64,000 nt of DNA from an uncultured Cycloclasticus sp. GTDB taxonomy: Bacteria; Pseudomonadota; Gammaproteobacteria; Methylococcales; Cycloclasticaceae. The notes below the pieces were generated by a model. It saw only the letters and a list, made by a program, of their open reading frames with translations. It made no database searches and was not told the DNA's origin. Of this stretch, positions 1 to 10,984 are shown piece after piece (the first letter of the stretch is position 1; every line of letters begins with the position of its first letter). A program made the translations under genes and the position numbers. Location of the stretch: assembly GCA_913057515.1 (NCBI GenBank), contig CAJXOJ010000012.1, forward strand, positions 1 through 64,000, given 5' to 3'.

Positions 1-583
<583 letters not shown>

Positions 584-662
584 GTCAACTCTCTCCGTGT
601 ATTCTTATCCGTACTCAGCGCTATTCATGCAGCAGAGCCACTCAGTTAATATGACTATCAAA

Positions 663-2228
663 TCAAGTTAATAATTTCTTAGCCACTAAACTGTCCTCTT
701 CAGCCATTTTCTTCTTATATAAGCGAAGGCCAAAGAACCCTAATGCGCCCAATAATGCGTTAAAAATCAGGATAATAGAGGAAATTAAAAGCCAGCTGGA
801 TTCGCTCTCTTCTTCAACTGTCTCTGTTGCTGACAAAACATCATTTCCAACAATTATTTTTGACAGGTCTGGGCACTGAAGAATATCCTCTTCAGTCACA
901 CCTTTTTCAGGTAACATAATACCTGCCTCTGCTAGCACCTTATCAAATACAGGATTGATTTCCACATACTCAATTTTAGGCTTCGGTTTCACATGAAATG
1001 ACAGCGCCTGTATACGCTCAAAAGTATTACCTGCCGCTCTCACCACTAATTCATAAGGCCCTGTTTTTAGTTCTCGCCCAATATCAACAAAGAAGTAACC
1101 GCCTGTAACCATATCAAGCTCCATTGGAATCATATCCTTGTCACCGCGCTTATCTGTTATCTCAACCGTTGCCATGATCGTGCTCAGCAGATTGCTGTTT
1201 TTAAGCAACTTTCCTTTATCGGTCAACACCATTCTTATTCGTGTATCCGACCCAGATACTATTTCCTTCGGCATATTTTCAACCGCCATTTGTAAGCTAG
1301 TGGTGATAAACACTTCATTACCGGGATCCGCCGGCGCAATTAACCGCCACTCACCTTCCATCGGCTTAGTGACTGTCACAATGTCGTATTTTTTCTCACG
1401 ATGCCAACTCACACCCGCCCTTTCACTGCTACGCCCAAAATCCATCATTTCTGGGTCATCTAGTTGAGTTGAACCAAAGCCTTTTTTTCTAAAAACAACC
1501 GCTGTAAATTCTCGGACGGTTCCGTCTACTGTGAATTTGTTCGCTACCAATGGAATGCTATTCTTTTCGGCTAAGCGCTTACTCACACGTAGTAATGTAC
1601 GTTCGAGCTGCTCAGGTGTTTTTACAATATCAAACCACCCTAACGTGTCGCTGGCGAGAGACTCCAAAAATTCAGCATCAGCATCATCAGAAAACCCTAT
1701 GGTATGAACACTGACACCAACCGTCTTTAAGCGCCCCACTTGGAAATTTAATACACGCTCTTTTGAAGCCACATTAGCTTTTTTAGTTTTACCAGATGTG
1801 ATCTTGCCATCGGTTAAAAGAACGATATGCCGTTTCGCACCTTTGTTTTCTTTTACCCAATCTAGTGAAGCAACCGCTAAGGCTCTTTCGATATCGGTCG
1901 CCTTACCTGAGGAGCGAACCTGATCTATATTTTTCAACGCCTGCGCTTTCCATGAAATACCAGACTTACTTGTCGCCATAACCTCAGTCGTCACCTCGTC
2001 TAACAACCAAATGCCAACATTGGCGTTATTTGGCAACAGCCGAATAAATAACTTTAGTGCCGCAATCCTATGATTATCAGGATCGCTAACTTTCATTCGC
2101 TCTGATACATCAACCAGCACTCTAACATCCAAGGCTTTATTTTTATTAAAAACAGTAGCCTGTGCATACGAAATACCCAGCATAAAGAGTAGAAAACACG
2201 CGAGGAAAAAATGATTAATGTTTTTCAT
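663..2228 (-). CDS. von Willebrand factor A domain protein, signal peptide and C-terminal TM helix
   Basis: N-terminal signal (FFLACFLLFMLGISYAQA), vWA features DVSERMKVSD...HIVLLTDGKITSG, C-terminal TM WLLISSIILIFNALLGALGFFGLRLYKKK. Confidence 0.8.
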   Translation of the reverse strand: MKNINHFFLACFLLFMLGISYAQATVFNKNKALDVRVLVDVSERMKVSDPDNHRIAALKLFIRLLPNNANVGIWLLDEVTTEVMATSKSGISWKAQALKNIDQVRSSGKATDIERALAVASLDWVKENKGAKRHIVLLTDGKITSGKTKKANVASKERVLNFQVGRLKTVGVSVHTIGFSDDADAEFLESLASDTLGWFDIVKTPEQLERTLLRVSKRLAEKNSIPLVANKFTVDGTVREFTAVVFRKKGFGSTQLDDPEMMDFGRSSERAGVSWHREKKYDIVTVTKPMEGEWRLIAPADPGNEVFITTSLQMAVENMPKEIVSGSDTRIRMVLTDKGKLLKNSNLLSTIMATVEITDKRGDKDMIPMELDMVTGGYFFVDIGRELKTGPYELVVRAAGNTFERIQALSFHVKPKPKIEYVEINPVFDKVLAEAGIMLPEKGVTEEDILQCPDLSKIIVGNDVLSATETVEEESESSWLLISSIILIFNALLGALGFFGLRLYKKKMAEEDSLVAKKLLT

Positions 2229-2424
2229 TGATATATTGGGCGCTGTTCAAAGCCCCTATGACATTGATAATATAAGTAACCCTTGTATCGGCTAAGTTGG
2301 CTATAACTTAAATACAAAAGTATAGGTTGCACTTATCAAGCCGGCTCGACAAGTCCAAACACACATCAATAATATAGAAAAACATACAGCCATTAGAACA
2401 ATAGCTGCATTTAAAACGTAATGT

Positions 2425-3600
2425 TTAGCTGTTACGAGTTTCTAAAATAGTCACCGCAGGTAGCGCCTTACCTTCTAAAAACTCTAAGAATGCTCCACCA
2501 CCCGTTGAAATATAGGACACTTTTTCTGCAATCTCATACTTGTCTACTGCCGCAAGCGTGTCACCGCCACCGGCAATTGAAAACCCATCACTATCAGCAA
2601 TCGCCTGCGACAGTGTCTTGGTGCCATCTGCAAATTGCTCAAATTCAAATACCCCTAATGGACCATTCCAAACAATTGTTCCTGCTTTCTTCACAATATC
2701 TGCATACAGCTTAGCTGTTAGCGGCCCAACATCTAAAATCAAGTCATCCTCTTCAACATCTTTTACCGACTTGACGGTCGCTTCAGCTGATTCTGAAAAC
2801 GCTTTGCCGCAAACCACATCGACCGGAACAGGAATACTGGCTCCGTTTTGCTCGGCTTTTAACATTAACGCTTTCGCCTCATCAATTAAGTCTGGCTCAT
2901 ACAATGACTTGCCAACGGAATAACCTTGAGCGGCAATAAACGTATTAGCAATACCACCGCCAACAATGAGTTGATCAACCTTGTCTAACATCGAATCTAA
3001 TACCGTTAGTTTGGTCGATACTTTTGCACCACCGACTATCGCCAGCATCGGCTGAGCCGGTTTAAATAGCGCCTTAGTTAACGCATCTAACTCAGCTGAT
3101 AATAACGGGCCTGCACAAGCAATCGGTGCAAATTTCGCAACACCATGTGTCGAGGCTTGCGCTCGATGAGCCGTACCAAATGCATCCATCACATACACAT
3201 CACATAAGGCCGCCATTTTTTTTGATAACGCCTCGTCATCTGCTTTCTCACCCACGTTAAAGCGCACGTTTTCACACAAAATAATATCGCCTGCCTCACC
3301 GCTAACGCCGTTTAGCCAATCTTTCTCTAATCGGATTGGTTGTTCTAGCAACATAGATAAATGCTCTGCGACGGGTTTCAAGCTAAACGCTTCATCATAC
3401 TGACCTTCTGTCGGCCGTCCAAGATGCGACATCAGCATCACTATAGCGCCCGCTGCCTGCGCTTGCTGAATAGTGGGTAAACTGGCACGAATACGCGCAT
3501 CACTACTAACCTTGCCGTCTTTAATCGGCACATTTAAGTCTTCCCTTATCAATACTCGCTTTGCAGATAAGTTTATGTCCTTCATGTTAGTAATCATCAT
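2425..3600 (-). CDS. pgk: Phosphoglycerate kinase
   Basis: [60 protein letters not shown]. Confidence 0.97.
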   Translation of the reverse strand: MMITNMKDINLSAKRVLIREDLNVPIKDGKVSSDARIRASLPTIQQAQAAGAIVMLMSHLGRPTEGQYDEAFSLKPVAEHLSMLLEQPIRLEKDWLNGVSGEAGDIILCENVRFNVGEKADDEALSKKMAALCDVYVMDAFGTAHRAQASTHGVAKFAPIACAGPLLSAELDALTKALFKPAQPMLAIVGGAKVSTKLTVLDSMLDKVDQLIVGGGIANTFIAAQGYSVGKSLYEPDLIDEAKALMLKAEQNGASIPVPVDVVCGKAFSESAEATVKSVKDVEEDDLILDVGPLTAKLYADIVKKAGTIVWNGPLGVFEFEQFADGTKTLSQAIADSDGFSIAGGGDTLAAVDKYEIAEKVSYISTGGGAFLEFLEGKALPAVTILETRNS

Positions 3601-3622
3601 CTAAGTTCCTATTTATTATCGC

Positions 3623-4603
3623 TTAACAGTTCATCATCGCTTCTGCTGTGTCCAGCATACGATTAGAAAAACCCCATTCGTTATCAAACCACGCCACTAC
3701 TTTAACTAGTTGCCTTTGGCTAACCATTGTCTGTGTAGAGTCAAAAATACATGAGGCAGAATCATCTATAAAACCTAATGAGATCAAAGGCTGCTCATTA
3801 TACTTTAGTACACCAGCCATAGCTGATAGCGCTGCTTTTTGCATTAAGGCATTCACCTCACTGACTGAGGTTTCTTTTTTACTGTTAAATGTTACATCCA
3901 CCATTGCTACATTGATCGTGGGAACACGGATAGATAAGCCATTAATTTTGCCATCCAGCTCTGGTAAAACTCGACCAATAGAACTGGGCGAATGTGTTGG
4001 AGTTGGAATTAATGACGTTCCCACCTCTTTCGCTAATAGCTGTTCTTTATTATAAGCATGCAACGTGGTGCTTAAACCGCTCTCAATACCCAGCTGTTCA
4101 TTCAACACCTTGAGCATCGGCGCTAAACAATTGATCGTACACGAGCCATTCGACACAATTTTAAACTCAGGCCGAAGCGCGTCATGGTTCACACCATAAA
4201 CGATCGTGGCATCCACCATATCGTCTGAGAAGGCCGAAATAAGTACCTTTTTGGCACCTGCAAGGCAGTGCATATAAGATTGCTCTGCCTGTGTAAACGC
4301 ACCGGTACATTCAAGCACAACATCAATATCGAGTTCTTTCCAGGGCAATTTGACTGGATTTACTTGCGAAAAATACTGAATCTCATCGGGGCCAACCATT
4401 AAGGAGCCGCCGTTAACTTTAAGGTCAGCTTCAAACACGCCATCAACTGCATCACCTTTCAGCAGTTCAAGCGAATGGTCAATTGACTCTACGTCATTAA
4501 TCGCCACCAGCTTGATGTCTTTCTGTCGGCCCGATGCATAAAGTGCCCTCAGCACGCTACGCCCAATGCGGCCAAACCCATTAATGGCGACTTTTATACT
4601 CAT
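3623..4603 (-). CDS. epd: Erythrose-4-phosphate dehydrogenase / GAPDH family protein (Epd-like)
   Basis: INGFGRIGRSVLRALY, LPWKELDIDVVLECTG, SNGSCTINCLAP, IRVPTINVAMVDVTF, WFDNEWGFSNRMLDTAEAM; overall closer to Epd than to GapA from memory. Confidence 0.8.
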   Translation of the reverse strand: MSIKVAINGFGRIGRSVLRALYASGRQKDIKLVAINDVESIDHSLELLKGDAVDGVFEADLKVNGGSLMVGPDEIQYFSQVNPVKLPWKELDIDVVLECTGAFTQAEQSYMHCLAGAKKVLISAFSDDMVDATIVYGVNHDALRPEFKIVSNGSCTINCLAPMLKVLNEQLGIESGLSTTLHAYNKEQLLAKEVGTSLIPTPTHSPSSIGRVLPELDGKINGLSIRVPTINVAMVDVTFNSKKETSVSEVNALMQKAALSAMAGVLKYNEQPLISLGFIDDSASCIFDSTQTMVSQRQLVKVVAWFDNEWGFSNRMLDTAEAMMNC

Positions 4604-4614
4604 CGATTTAACAC

Positions 4615-6648
4615 TTATAAAATATTTTTTGCTGCCGCTACCAATTTTTCCGCTGTAATACCAAAGTACTCAAACAGCTCTTTGGCAGGCGCAGATTCGC
4701 CAAAACGATCCAAGCCAATCACCGCTCCTTGCAAACCAACGTACTTATACCAAAGGCTAGTAGAGCCCGCTTCAATAGCAACCCTTGCCGCCACCGACGA
4801 AGGCAACACAGACTCTTTATACTCAGCATCTTGCTCATCAAAAACATCTGTACAAGGCATCGATACAACGCGCACTTTAATACCCTCTGCCGTGAGCGTT
4901 TCAGCAGCCGTCGTGGCTAACTCCACTTCCGACCCAGTACCGATCAGAATGACCTCTGGCTCGCCCTCACAGTCTTTCAGCACATAACCACCTTTAGCAA
5001 TCACAGCTAATTGCTTAGCAGAACGCTCTTGGTGCTGCACATTTTGACGCGTAAAGATCAACGCCGACGGAGTATTTTCACTGTCTATTGCTGATTTCCA
5101 CGCCACTGCTGACTCGACCGCGTCACATGGGCGCCAAACATTTAAATTAGGAATTAAACGCAAACTCGATACATGCTCAACAGATTGGTGTGTCGGGCCG
5201 TCTTCACCCAAGCCTATAGAATCGTGGGTATAGACAAAAATATTTTTTAGCTTCATTAGCGCTGCCATACGGACCGCGTTACGCGCGTAATCAGAGAACG
5301 TTAAGAAAGTCGCGCCATAGGGAATAAAGCCACCGTGTAGCGCAATACCATTTTGAATCGCGCTCATGCCGAACTCACGCACCCCATAATGTAGGTAGTT
5401 ACCATTGGCATTGGAACCGTCCACATCCGTACAACCTGTCCACTCGGTTAAATTGGAACCTGTTAAATCGGCTGAACCACCTAAAAACTCAGGTAACAAT
5501 GGGCCAAAGCCATTCAGTGTATTCAACGAAGCCTTACGTGATGCAATCGTTTCACCAGCATCTTGCGCAGCTTGAATAAACGCTGATGATTTTTCTTCCC
5601 AATCGGCACTCAACTCACCTGATAATCGACGCAGCAACTCATCCGCTAAGTCAGGGTATTCAGCCACATACGCTTCTAACAGGTCTTCCCACTTAGACTC
5701 TGCTTGCTCACCTTTATCGTTTGCATCCCAGCCATTTTTTACCGCTGCTGGAATCTCAAAAGCGGGCGCTGACCAACCCAAGGCCTTTCTAGTGGCTGCT
5801 ATTTCATCTGCACCTAATGGAGCGCCATGCACATGATGTGTCCCTTCTTTATTTGGCGCTCCGGAACCGATCACTGTTTTACAACAAATTAACGTCGGCT
5901 TACTGGTTTCCTTTTGCGCTTGTTTAATAGCTTGCTTAATGTCATCAGCATCATGTCCATCAACACCACGAACCACATGCCAGCCATAGGCTTCAAAGCG
6001 TGCTGGCGTATCGTCGGTAAACCAACCTTCTACATCACCGTCAATTGAGATGCCATTATCATCCCAAAATGCAATCAACTTGCCCAAACCTAAGGTTCCC
6101 GCATACGAACAGGCTTCATGCGAGATGCCTTCCATCAAACAACCATCACCCATAAATGCATAGGTGTAATGATCAATCACTGAAAAATTCGGCTTATTAA
6201 ATTGCGCAGCTAACACTTTTTCTGCCAACGCCATTCCTACCGCATTACTAATCCCTTGACCCAAAGGCCCCGTCGTTGTTTCTACTCCAGGTGCATACCC
6301 GTATTCAGGGTGCCCTGGCGTTTTAGAATGCAACTGGCGGAAGTTGCGAATTTCCTCCATATCTAAATCGTAACCGGACAAATGCAGTAACGAGTACAAC
6401 AGCATCGAACCATGCCCGTTAGATAACACAAAACGATCACGGTTAACCCAGTGTGGGTTGCTAGGGTTATGTGATAAAAAGTCATTCCACAGCATTTCTG
6501 CTATATCTGCCATACCCATGGGTGCACCAGGGTGGCCTGAATTGGCTTGTTGAACAGCGTCCATACTGAGGACACGAATGGCATTAGCCAGTGTTTGGCG
6601 AGAGGGAGTTTGGCTCATGATTGATTTTAAGTTTAGTGGGCGCGACAA
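4615..6648 (-). CDS. tkt: Transketolase (start probably at internal ATG 6618, [12 protein letters not shown])
   Basis: [56 protein letters not shown]. Confidence 0.96.
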   Translation of the reverse strand: MSRPLNLKSIMSQTPSRQTLANAIRVLSMDAVQQANSGHPGAPMGMADIAEMLWNDFLSHNPSNPHWVNRDRFVLSNGHGSMLLYSLLHLSGYDLDMEEIRNFRQLHSKTPGHPEYGYAPGVETTTGPLGQGISNAVGMALAEKVLAAQFNKPNFSVIDHYTYAFMGDGCLMEGISHEACSYAGTLGLGKLIAFWDDNGISIDGDVEGWFTDDTPARFEAYGWHVVRGVDGHDADDIKQAIKQAQKETSKPTLICCKTVIGSGAPNKEGTHHVHGAPLGADEIAATRKALGWSAPAFEIPAAVKNGWDANDKGEQAESKWEDLLEAYVAEYPDLADELLRRLSGELSADWEEKSSAFIQAAQDAGETIASRKASLNTLNGFGPLLPEFLGGSADLTGSNLTEWTGCTDVDGSNANGNYLHYGVREFGMSAIQNGIALHGGFIPYGATFLTFSDYARNAVRMAALMKLKNIFVYTHDSIGLGEDGPTHQSVEHVSSLRLIPNLNVWRPCDAVESAVAWKSAIDSENTPSALIFTRQNVQHQERSAKQLAVIAKGGYVLKDCEGEPEVILIGTGSEVELATTAAETLTAEGIKVRVVSMPCTDVFDEQDAEYKESVLPSSVAARVAIEAGSTSLWYKYVGLQGAVIGLDRFGESAPAKELFEYFGITAEKLVAAAKNIL

Positions 6649-6821
6649 TCAGTGTTTAGAAACACCAATTAATAAACCGTTAATTTTACACTGAACCGAG
6701 CATAAGAGAAACCATGGACTAAGTTGCTTTGCACCCATTGACAGTCAATTCTACAAATCAAGAGGGTAAAGTCACCTGAACGTAGCAACAAAACAGCACC
6801 TCTCTTTACTACAAAACTGTC

Positions 6822-7004
6822 TTATTTAACCTCTTCTGTATCGCCATTTGCCTTGCTAGCTGGCTTTTTTATTTGCTGCTCTTCCCATAAACTCAACTGA
6901 TTAAAATAAGCATCCCAGACACAAGGGCAACAGCTACCGCCACCACAACAGTCATCATTCTCGGGACGTACTGGTTTAGGTATCTTTTTGAGCATCGTAT
7001 CCAT
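6822..7004 (-). CDS. Small Cys-rich oxidoreductase-like domain protein
   Basis: PVRPENDDCCGGGSCCPCVWDAYFNQL resembles the 'oxidoreductase-like, N-terminal' family. Confidence 0.65.
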   Translation of the reverse strand: MDTMLKKIPKPVRPENDDCCGGGSCCPCVWDAYFNQLSLWEEQQIKKPASKANGDTEEVK

Positions 7005-7141
7005 TGAGGTTAATTATACCAAGCTATGACAACACCTACTATGCGACATACAGCTTAAAAAAACTACAGACGCTGATGTCAACTAAGCTGCTTTTAGCTT
7101 GAGAGATAACAAGCTTTTATTACAGCTCCTTGAAAAATATA

Positions 7142-7171
7142 TTGCGACATTACACAAACAAACGTTAGAAT
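7142..7171 (+). promoter_or_regulatory. Candidate sigma-70-type promoter for the dioxygenase genes
   Basis: TTGCGA-N18-TAGAAT upstream of the RBS (aaggag) and ATG at 7234. Confidence 0.35.
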
Positions 7172-7233
7172 TTAAACCAATATTTAGGGTTGTTATTAGA
7201 AACCCATTCCAATGCATACATAAGGAGAAGAGC

Positions 7234-8586
7234 ATGGGTGTAGACGTGAGTAAGCTTGTCGACAATAAAACTGGGCGACAAAGTCGAAGCATTTTTCATG
7301 AGCAAGATATCTACGAACAGGAACAGGAAAGGATATTTGGTAAATGCTGGTTATTTTTAGCACATGAAAGCCAAATCCCTGATCCAGGTGATTACTTTAG
7401 AACCTTTATGGGCGAAGATGAGGTACTGGTGATTCGCCAAAAAGATCAATCGATCAAAGCCTTTCTTAACACCTGCACCCACCGTGGCAACCGTGTGTGT
7501 AAGGCTGACAAAGGTAATGCAAAGCACTTCACCTGTAGTTACCACGGCTGGAGCTTTGCTGCAGATGGCGCACTTCAATCAGTACCTTTGGAGGAGGACG
7601 CTTATTACAACGAACTGGATAAATCCAAATTTGGCTTACACCCTGTTTGCAACGTAGATAGCTATAAAGGGTTAATTTTTGGTAATTTTGATCCAGAAGC
7701 ACCGACTTTGAATGATTATCTGGGTGACATGAAATGGTATTTAGATGTTTGGCTCGACGCCATGCCAGAAGGTACTGAGCTAATTGGCACAACACAAAAA
7801 GTTGAATACCCTGTCAACTGGAAATTACCTGTCGAAAACGCCTGTGGCGATGGTTATCATATTGGTTGGGCGCACGCAGGTGTCATGACCGTAGCCTCAT
7901 CAATGAACATTGAAAGCCTTTCTCTAGGCAACACCGAAGTGGACAGCTCTACCGCAATGGCGGGTGGCGGCATGAATGGTCACTCGATTATTTCATCGCT
8001 TGACGGGCAATCAGGTTATGCGTTCTACCCTGATCCAAGCTTACCTGTTAGCTACCTTGAAGAAAACCGAGAGGCGGTTATTTCACGTCTTGGCGAAACG
8101 CGCGGTAAGCAATTCTGGGGCTCACAAATCAATATGACTGTTTTCCCCAATGTACAAATGTTACCGGGGCTTAATTGGTTCCGTGTTTACCACCCAAAAG
8201 GTCCGGGCAAGATGGAAATGTGGACTTGGGCGATGGTTGATAAAGAGATGTCAGACGAATTAAAACAAACCGTGCTCGATAATGTTTGCCGAACGTTTGG
8301 CGCCGCCGGCATGTTTGATAACGATGACGGCGAAAATTTTGCCGCCTGCACCTCGCAAAATAGAGGCTTACAAACCCGCCAAAAAGATGTTTACACCAAT
8401 ATGGGCTTAGGTAAAGAGTACTCACACCCTGAAATGCCTGGGGTGATTAGTGATGGCCTCGTTGGCGAGCAAAATCAACGGTATTTCTATCGCCGCTGGC
8501 AAGAAATGATGGCCGCAAAGGATTGGAGCGCCGTTCCAAACTACAACAGCCTCGAAGAAGCAAATGCAACAGGAGGGCAAAACTAA
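7234..8586 (+). CDS. Rieske aromatic-ring-hydroxylating dioxygenase, large (alpha) subunit
   Basis: Start revised from 7099 to ATG 7234 (MGVDVSKL) with RBS taaggag; Rieske CTHRGN...CSYHGW; mononuclear Fe motif NWKLPVENACGDGYHIGWAH. Confidence 0.93.
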   Translation: MGVDVSKLVDNKTGRQSRSIFHEQDIYEQEQERIFGKCWLFLAHESQIPDPGDYFRTFMGEDEVLVIRQKDQSIKAFLNTCTHRGNRVCKADKGNAKHFTCSYHGWSFAADGALQSVPLEEDAYYNELDKSKFGLHPVCNVDSYKGLIFGNFDPEAPTLNDYLGDMKWYLDVWLDAMPEGTELIGTTQKVEYPVNWKLPVENACGDGYHIGWAHAGVMTVASSMNIESLSLGNTEVDSSTAMAGGGMNGHSIISSLDGQSGYAFYPDPSLPVSYLEENREAVISRLGETRGKQFWGSQINMTVFPNVQMLPGLNWFRVYHPKGPGKMEMWTWAMVDKEMSDELKQTVLDNVCRTFGAAGMFDNDDGENFAACTSQNRGLQTRQKDVYTNMGLGKEYSHPEMPGVISDGLVGEQNQRYFYRRWQEMMAAKDWSAVPNYNSLEEANATGGQN

Positions 8587-9119
8587 TGAGTCAATCACTC
8601 CCTTTTAAAAATGCTGTTGATGCGGACACGTACCAAACCTTCCAAACACTGCTGTATAAAGAAGCACGACTGCTTGACCATGAAGAGTATGACCAATGGT
8701 TGGCGATGCTAACGGATGATATTCATTACTATATGCCCGTGCCCGCTCGCTATTTACGTGAGGAAAAAAAGCAAGCTATCAAACCACTCGACGCTAATAT
8801 TTTTAATGACTATAAAAAACAATTAGAGTTACGTATCGCCCGCTTTGCGACCAATCTGGTCTGGTCTGAGAACCCACAAAACCTTATTAATCACTCCGTA
8901 TCCAATATAGAAGTTTTTCCTACTGATGTGGAGGGTGAATGGAATGTCCTATCAGTTGTTACCGTTCTTAGAAGCCGACTCGATGGCGTAGAAAAACGCA
9001 TGGTGGTATCGCGTAATGATATTTGGCGCATTGAAGACAACAGCCTAAAGCTAGCTAAAAGGAACATGCTATTTAATCATGCTGTCGTCCCTGATAGTAA
9101 CCTTAACTTCTTCTTCTAA
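8586..9119 (+). CDS. Aromatic-ring-hydroxylating dioxygenase, small (beta) subunit
   Basis: ATG overlaps alpha stop (TAATG); LYKEARLLDHEEYDQWLAMLTDDIHYYMPVPA typical of the beta subunit. Confidence 0.9.
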   Translation: MSQSLPFKNAVDADTYQTFQTLLYKEARLLDHEEYDQWLAMLTDDIHYYMPVPARYLREEKKQAIKPLDANIFNDYKKQLELRIARFATNLVWSENPQNLINHSVSNIEVFPTDVEGEWNVLSVVTVLRSRLDGVEKRMVVSRNDIWRIEDNSLKLAKRNMLFNHAVVPDSNLNFFF

Positions 9120-9134
9120 TTCAGCTAAATAAAG

Positions 9135-9167
9135 AACGCCTATTGTTTATTTAAAACAATAGGCGTT
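9135..9167. terminator. Strong stem-loop terminator between convergent genes
   Basis: Perfect 14-bp arms AACGCCTATTGTTT / AAACAATAGGCGTT with 5-nt loop, just after the beta-subunit stop. Confidence 0.8.
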
Positions 9168-9235
9168 ACTTATATGAGCTTATTGAGCGCCACAATCAAG
9201 CCATAAGCATTACATCATGCTTGAGTTCTCGTTCA

Positions 9236-9667
9236 TTAATCCCAAGGGCCTTTAGAGTCTTTTGGAATAAAACCAAGTGCTTTAAGAAAAGGCACAAAAT
9301 CGACTGCATCCCATTCTTCAATATTTAAGCCATCTTTAATTCGCATAATATGAATAGCATCTAGATCAACATATTCATTTGTCGGCGCAACACCATTAAA
9401 CTCGCCAACATGTTTCATGCGTAATTTCATTCGGCTAACCACCTTATCACCTTCAGCAATCTGATCATAAAAGTGCCGATCAAAATCGGTCATTGATTCT
9501 TGCAGCTTCATATTCATAATCATATGCGCCTCTTTATCCAACGGCTCTTTTGCCATCGGCAAGTGGAACAAGTGATCTGGGTGCAGCAAATCTCTCATAT
9601 CATCAAAGCGTTTGCTGTCCATCGCTGCAAAAAACTCCCTAACAATTTTTTTATTAACGTCAGACAT
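9236..9667 (-). CDS. SnoaL-like / NTF2-fold ester cyclase-like protein
   Basis: NKKIVREFFAAMDSKRFDDMRDLLHPDHLFH...LDAIHIMRIKDGLNIEEWDAVDFVPFLKALG. Confidence 0.75.
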   Translation of the reverse strand: MSDVNKKIVREFFAAMDSKRFDDMRDLLHPDHLFHLPMAKEPLDKEAHMIMNMKLQESMTDFDRHFYDQIAEGDKVVSRMKLRMKHVGEFNGVAPTNEYVDLDAIHIMRIKDGLNIEEWDAVDFVPFLKALGFIPKDSKGPWD

Positions 9668-9730
9668 TCTCTCTCCTTATTTTCTTATTATCGATTCATT
9701 AGCATAAAGTAATAATAGCGCTGGGTGAGC

Positions 9731-10093
9731 TTATTTTTTTAATAAGGCTGAAAGCCCTGAAAATGGATTTTGCATTAACTCATCTTTATTTTTATCTTCA
9801 GCTAATGAGCCATATTCATGATCAACAAGCCTTGAATGCTCATTGTCATGGCAGTAAACGCATAGTAACTCCCAGTTACTCCCGTCCTCAGGGTTATTAT
9901 CATGATTGTGATCTCGATGATGTACTGTCAGCTCTTGTAAGTTCGCCACTGAAAACTCTCTTGTACAACGTCCGCAAACCCAAGGGTACATCTTCAAAGC
10001 TTTCGCACGGTAACCCTTATCATTTTGCTCACGCTCTTTGCGAGCCTCGCTAATAAGTTGATCTAGTTTCTCTGTCGACTTCGTTATAGCCAC
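9731..10093 (-). CDS. yajD: HNH nuclease family protein, YajD-like
   Basis: KALKMYPWVCGRCTREF, LTVHHRDHNHDNNPEDGSNWELLCVYCHDNEHS. Confidence 0.88.
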   Translation of the reverse strand: MAITKSTEKLDQLISEARKEREQNDKGYRAKALKMYPWVCGRCTREFSVANLQELTVHHRDHNHDNNPEDGSNWELLCVYCHDNEHSRLVDHEYGSLAEDKNKDELMQNPFSGLSALLKK

Positions 10094-10144
10094 TGCCCCA
10101 CCCCTTTTAATAGTGATCGTCTTATGGAATTAAAACCTATCATT

Positions 10145-10984
10145 TTATGTTGGTATTTTTGCCCAAATCCAGCCTTCTTTTTCTGCTAGGGCACGATCCT
10201 TTGCAGTTGCCGGGCCCACACTTTCATCGTTAATAAAGTGAGAGCCGGCCAAAACACAGGCTACCGCATCCAAAATATCATCATCATCGATAATCGACTG
10301 TTTATCAGCTTCTGGTAGTGTCATGAGCTCACTGAGGCCATCAAAAATCTGCTCTCTTTCACTCTTGCTTTCTTTTTTATAACTCGTAGCAGGAAGCAGC
10401 TGACAAGACTTCAAGGTCACTGCTGGATACACTTCAATCACACTTATCGGATGCCTTAATTCAGAATTCCACGCTAAAGGAATAGACATTCCAACCTGTT
10501 CTTTTATCTCGTCTATTAAGCTCAAGGCAGCATGCGCTGTTCTTGCAATTCTATCGGCTCCTACATCTAACGATTGTTTATTCGCCTGTTCTTTTATAAA
10601 AAAATCGGTTCTGCGCCGAAACATTTGATGAGCCTCTGTACTGAGTGAAGAACCTGCGCTGTGACCAATCAACTCTTCCCCCAACTTTATCGGCCAGCCC
10701 AATGGTGAATCCATCGCTATCAATGTTTTAGTCGTACTGTCTTCTCTGATCCAACTCGATACTACATTGGCGATTGAGCCGCTTTTACCAACCTTCATGG
10801 CTTTATCTATCGTTAATAATCCTTTAGACATAGAGCCTAGGGCTAAACCAACTTTATTCGACTGCGTCGCGCAATCTATTCCAATAATTGTTACTGAGCC
10901 GTCATCAAATTTTAAGTGCTTGGGAGCGATCGGCATCTGGCTCTCACTAAAAATGAGCTGTTTTAGGCCAAGCTGTCTGCACAA
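10145..10984 (-). CDS. DUF429 domain protein (predicted RNase H-fold)
   Basis: IIGIDCATQSNKVGLALG, AMDSPLGWP, RRTDFFIK, VIEVYPAVTLK. Confidence 0.75.
   Translation of the reverse strand: MCRQLGLKQLIFSESQMPIAPKHLKFDDGSVTIIGIDCATQSNKVGLALGSMSKGLLTIDKAMKVGKSGSIANVVSSWIREDSTTKTLIAMDSPLGWPIKLGEELIGHSAGSSLSTEAHQMFRRRTDFFIKEQANKQSLDVGADRIARTAHAALSLIDEIKEQVGMSIPLAWNSELRHPISVIEVYPAVTLKSCQLLPATSYKKESKSEREQIFDGLSELMTLPEADKQSIIDDDDILDAVACVLAGSHFINDESVGPATAKDRALAEKEGWIWAKIPT

Noticed and set aside
1138-1467. Plus-strand 109-aa ORF inside the vWA gene, and similar antisense ORFs across the window (for example 2490, 2540, 3648, 15795, 17082, 31471, 33809, 58944)
   Set aside because: All are antisense to or shifted within confidently identified genes, have no recognisable domain, and are expected shadow ORFs.
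9236-9667. SnoaL-like gene as part of the dioxygenase operon
   Set aside because: It is on the opposite strand and separated by a strong terminator.
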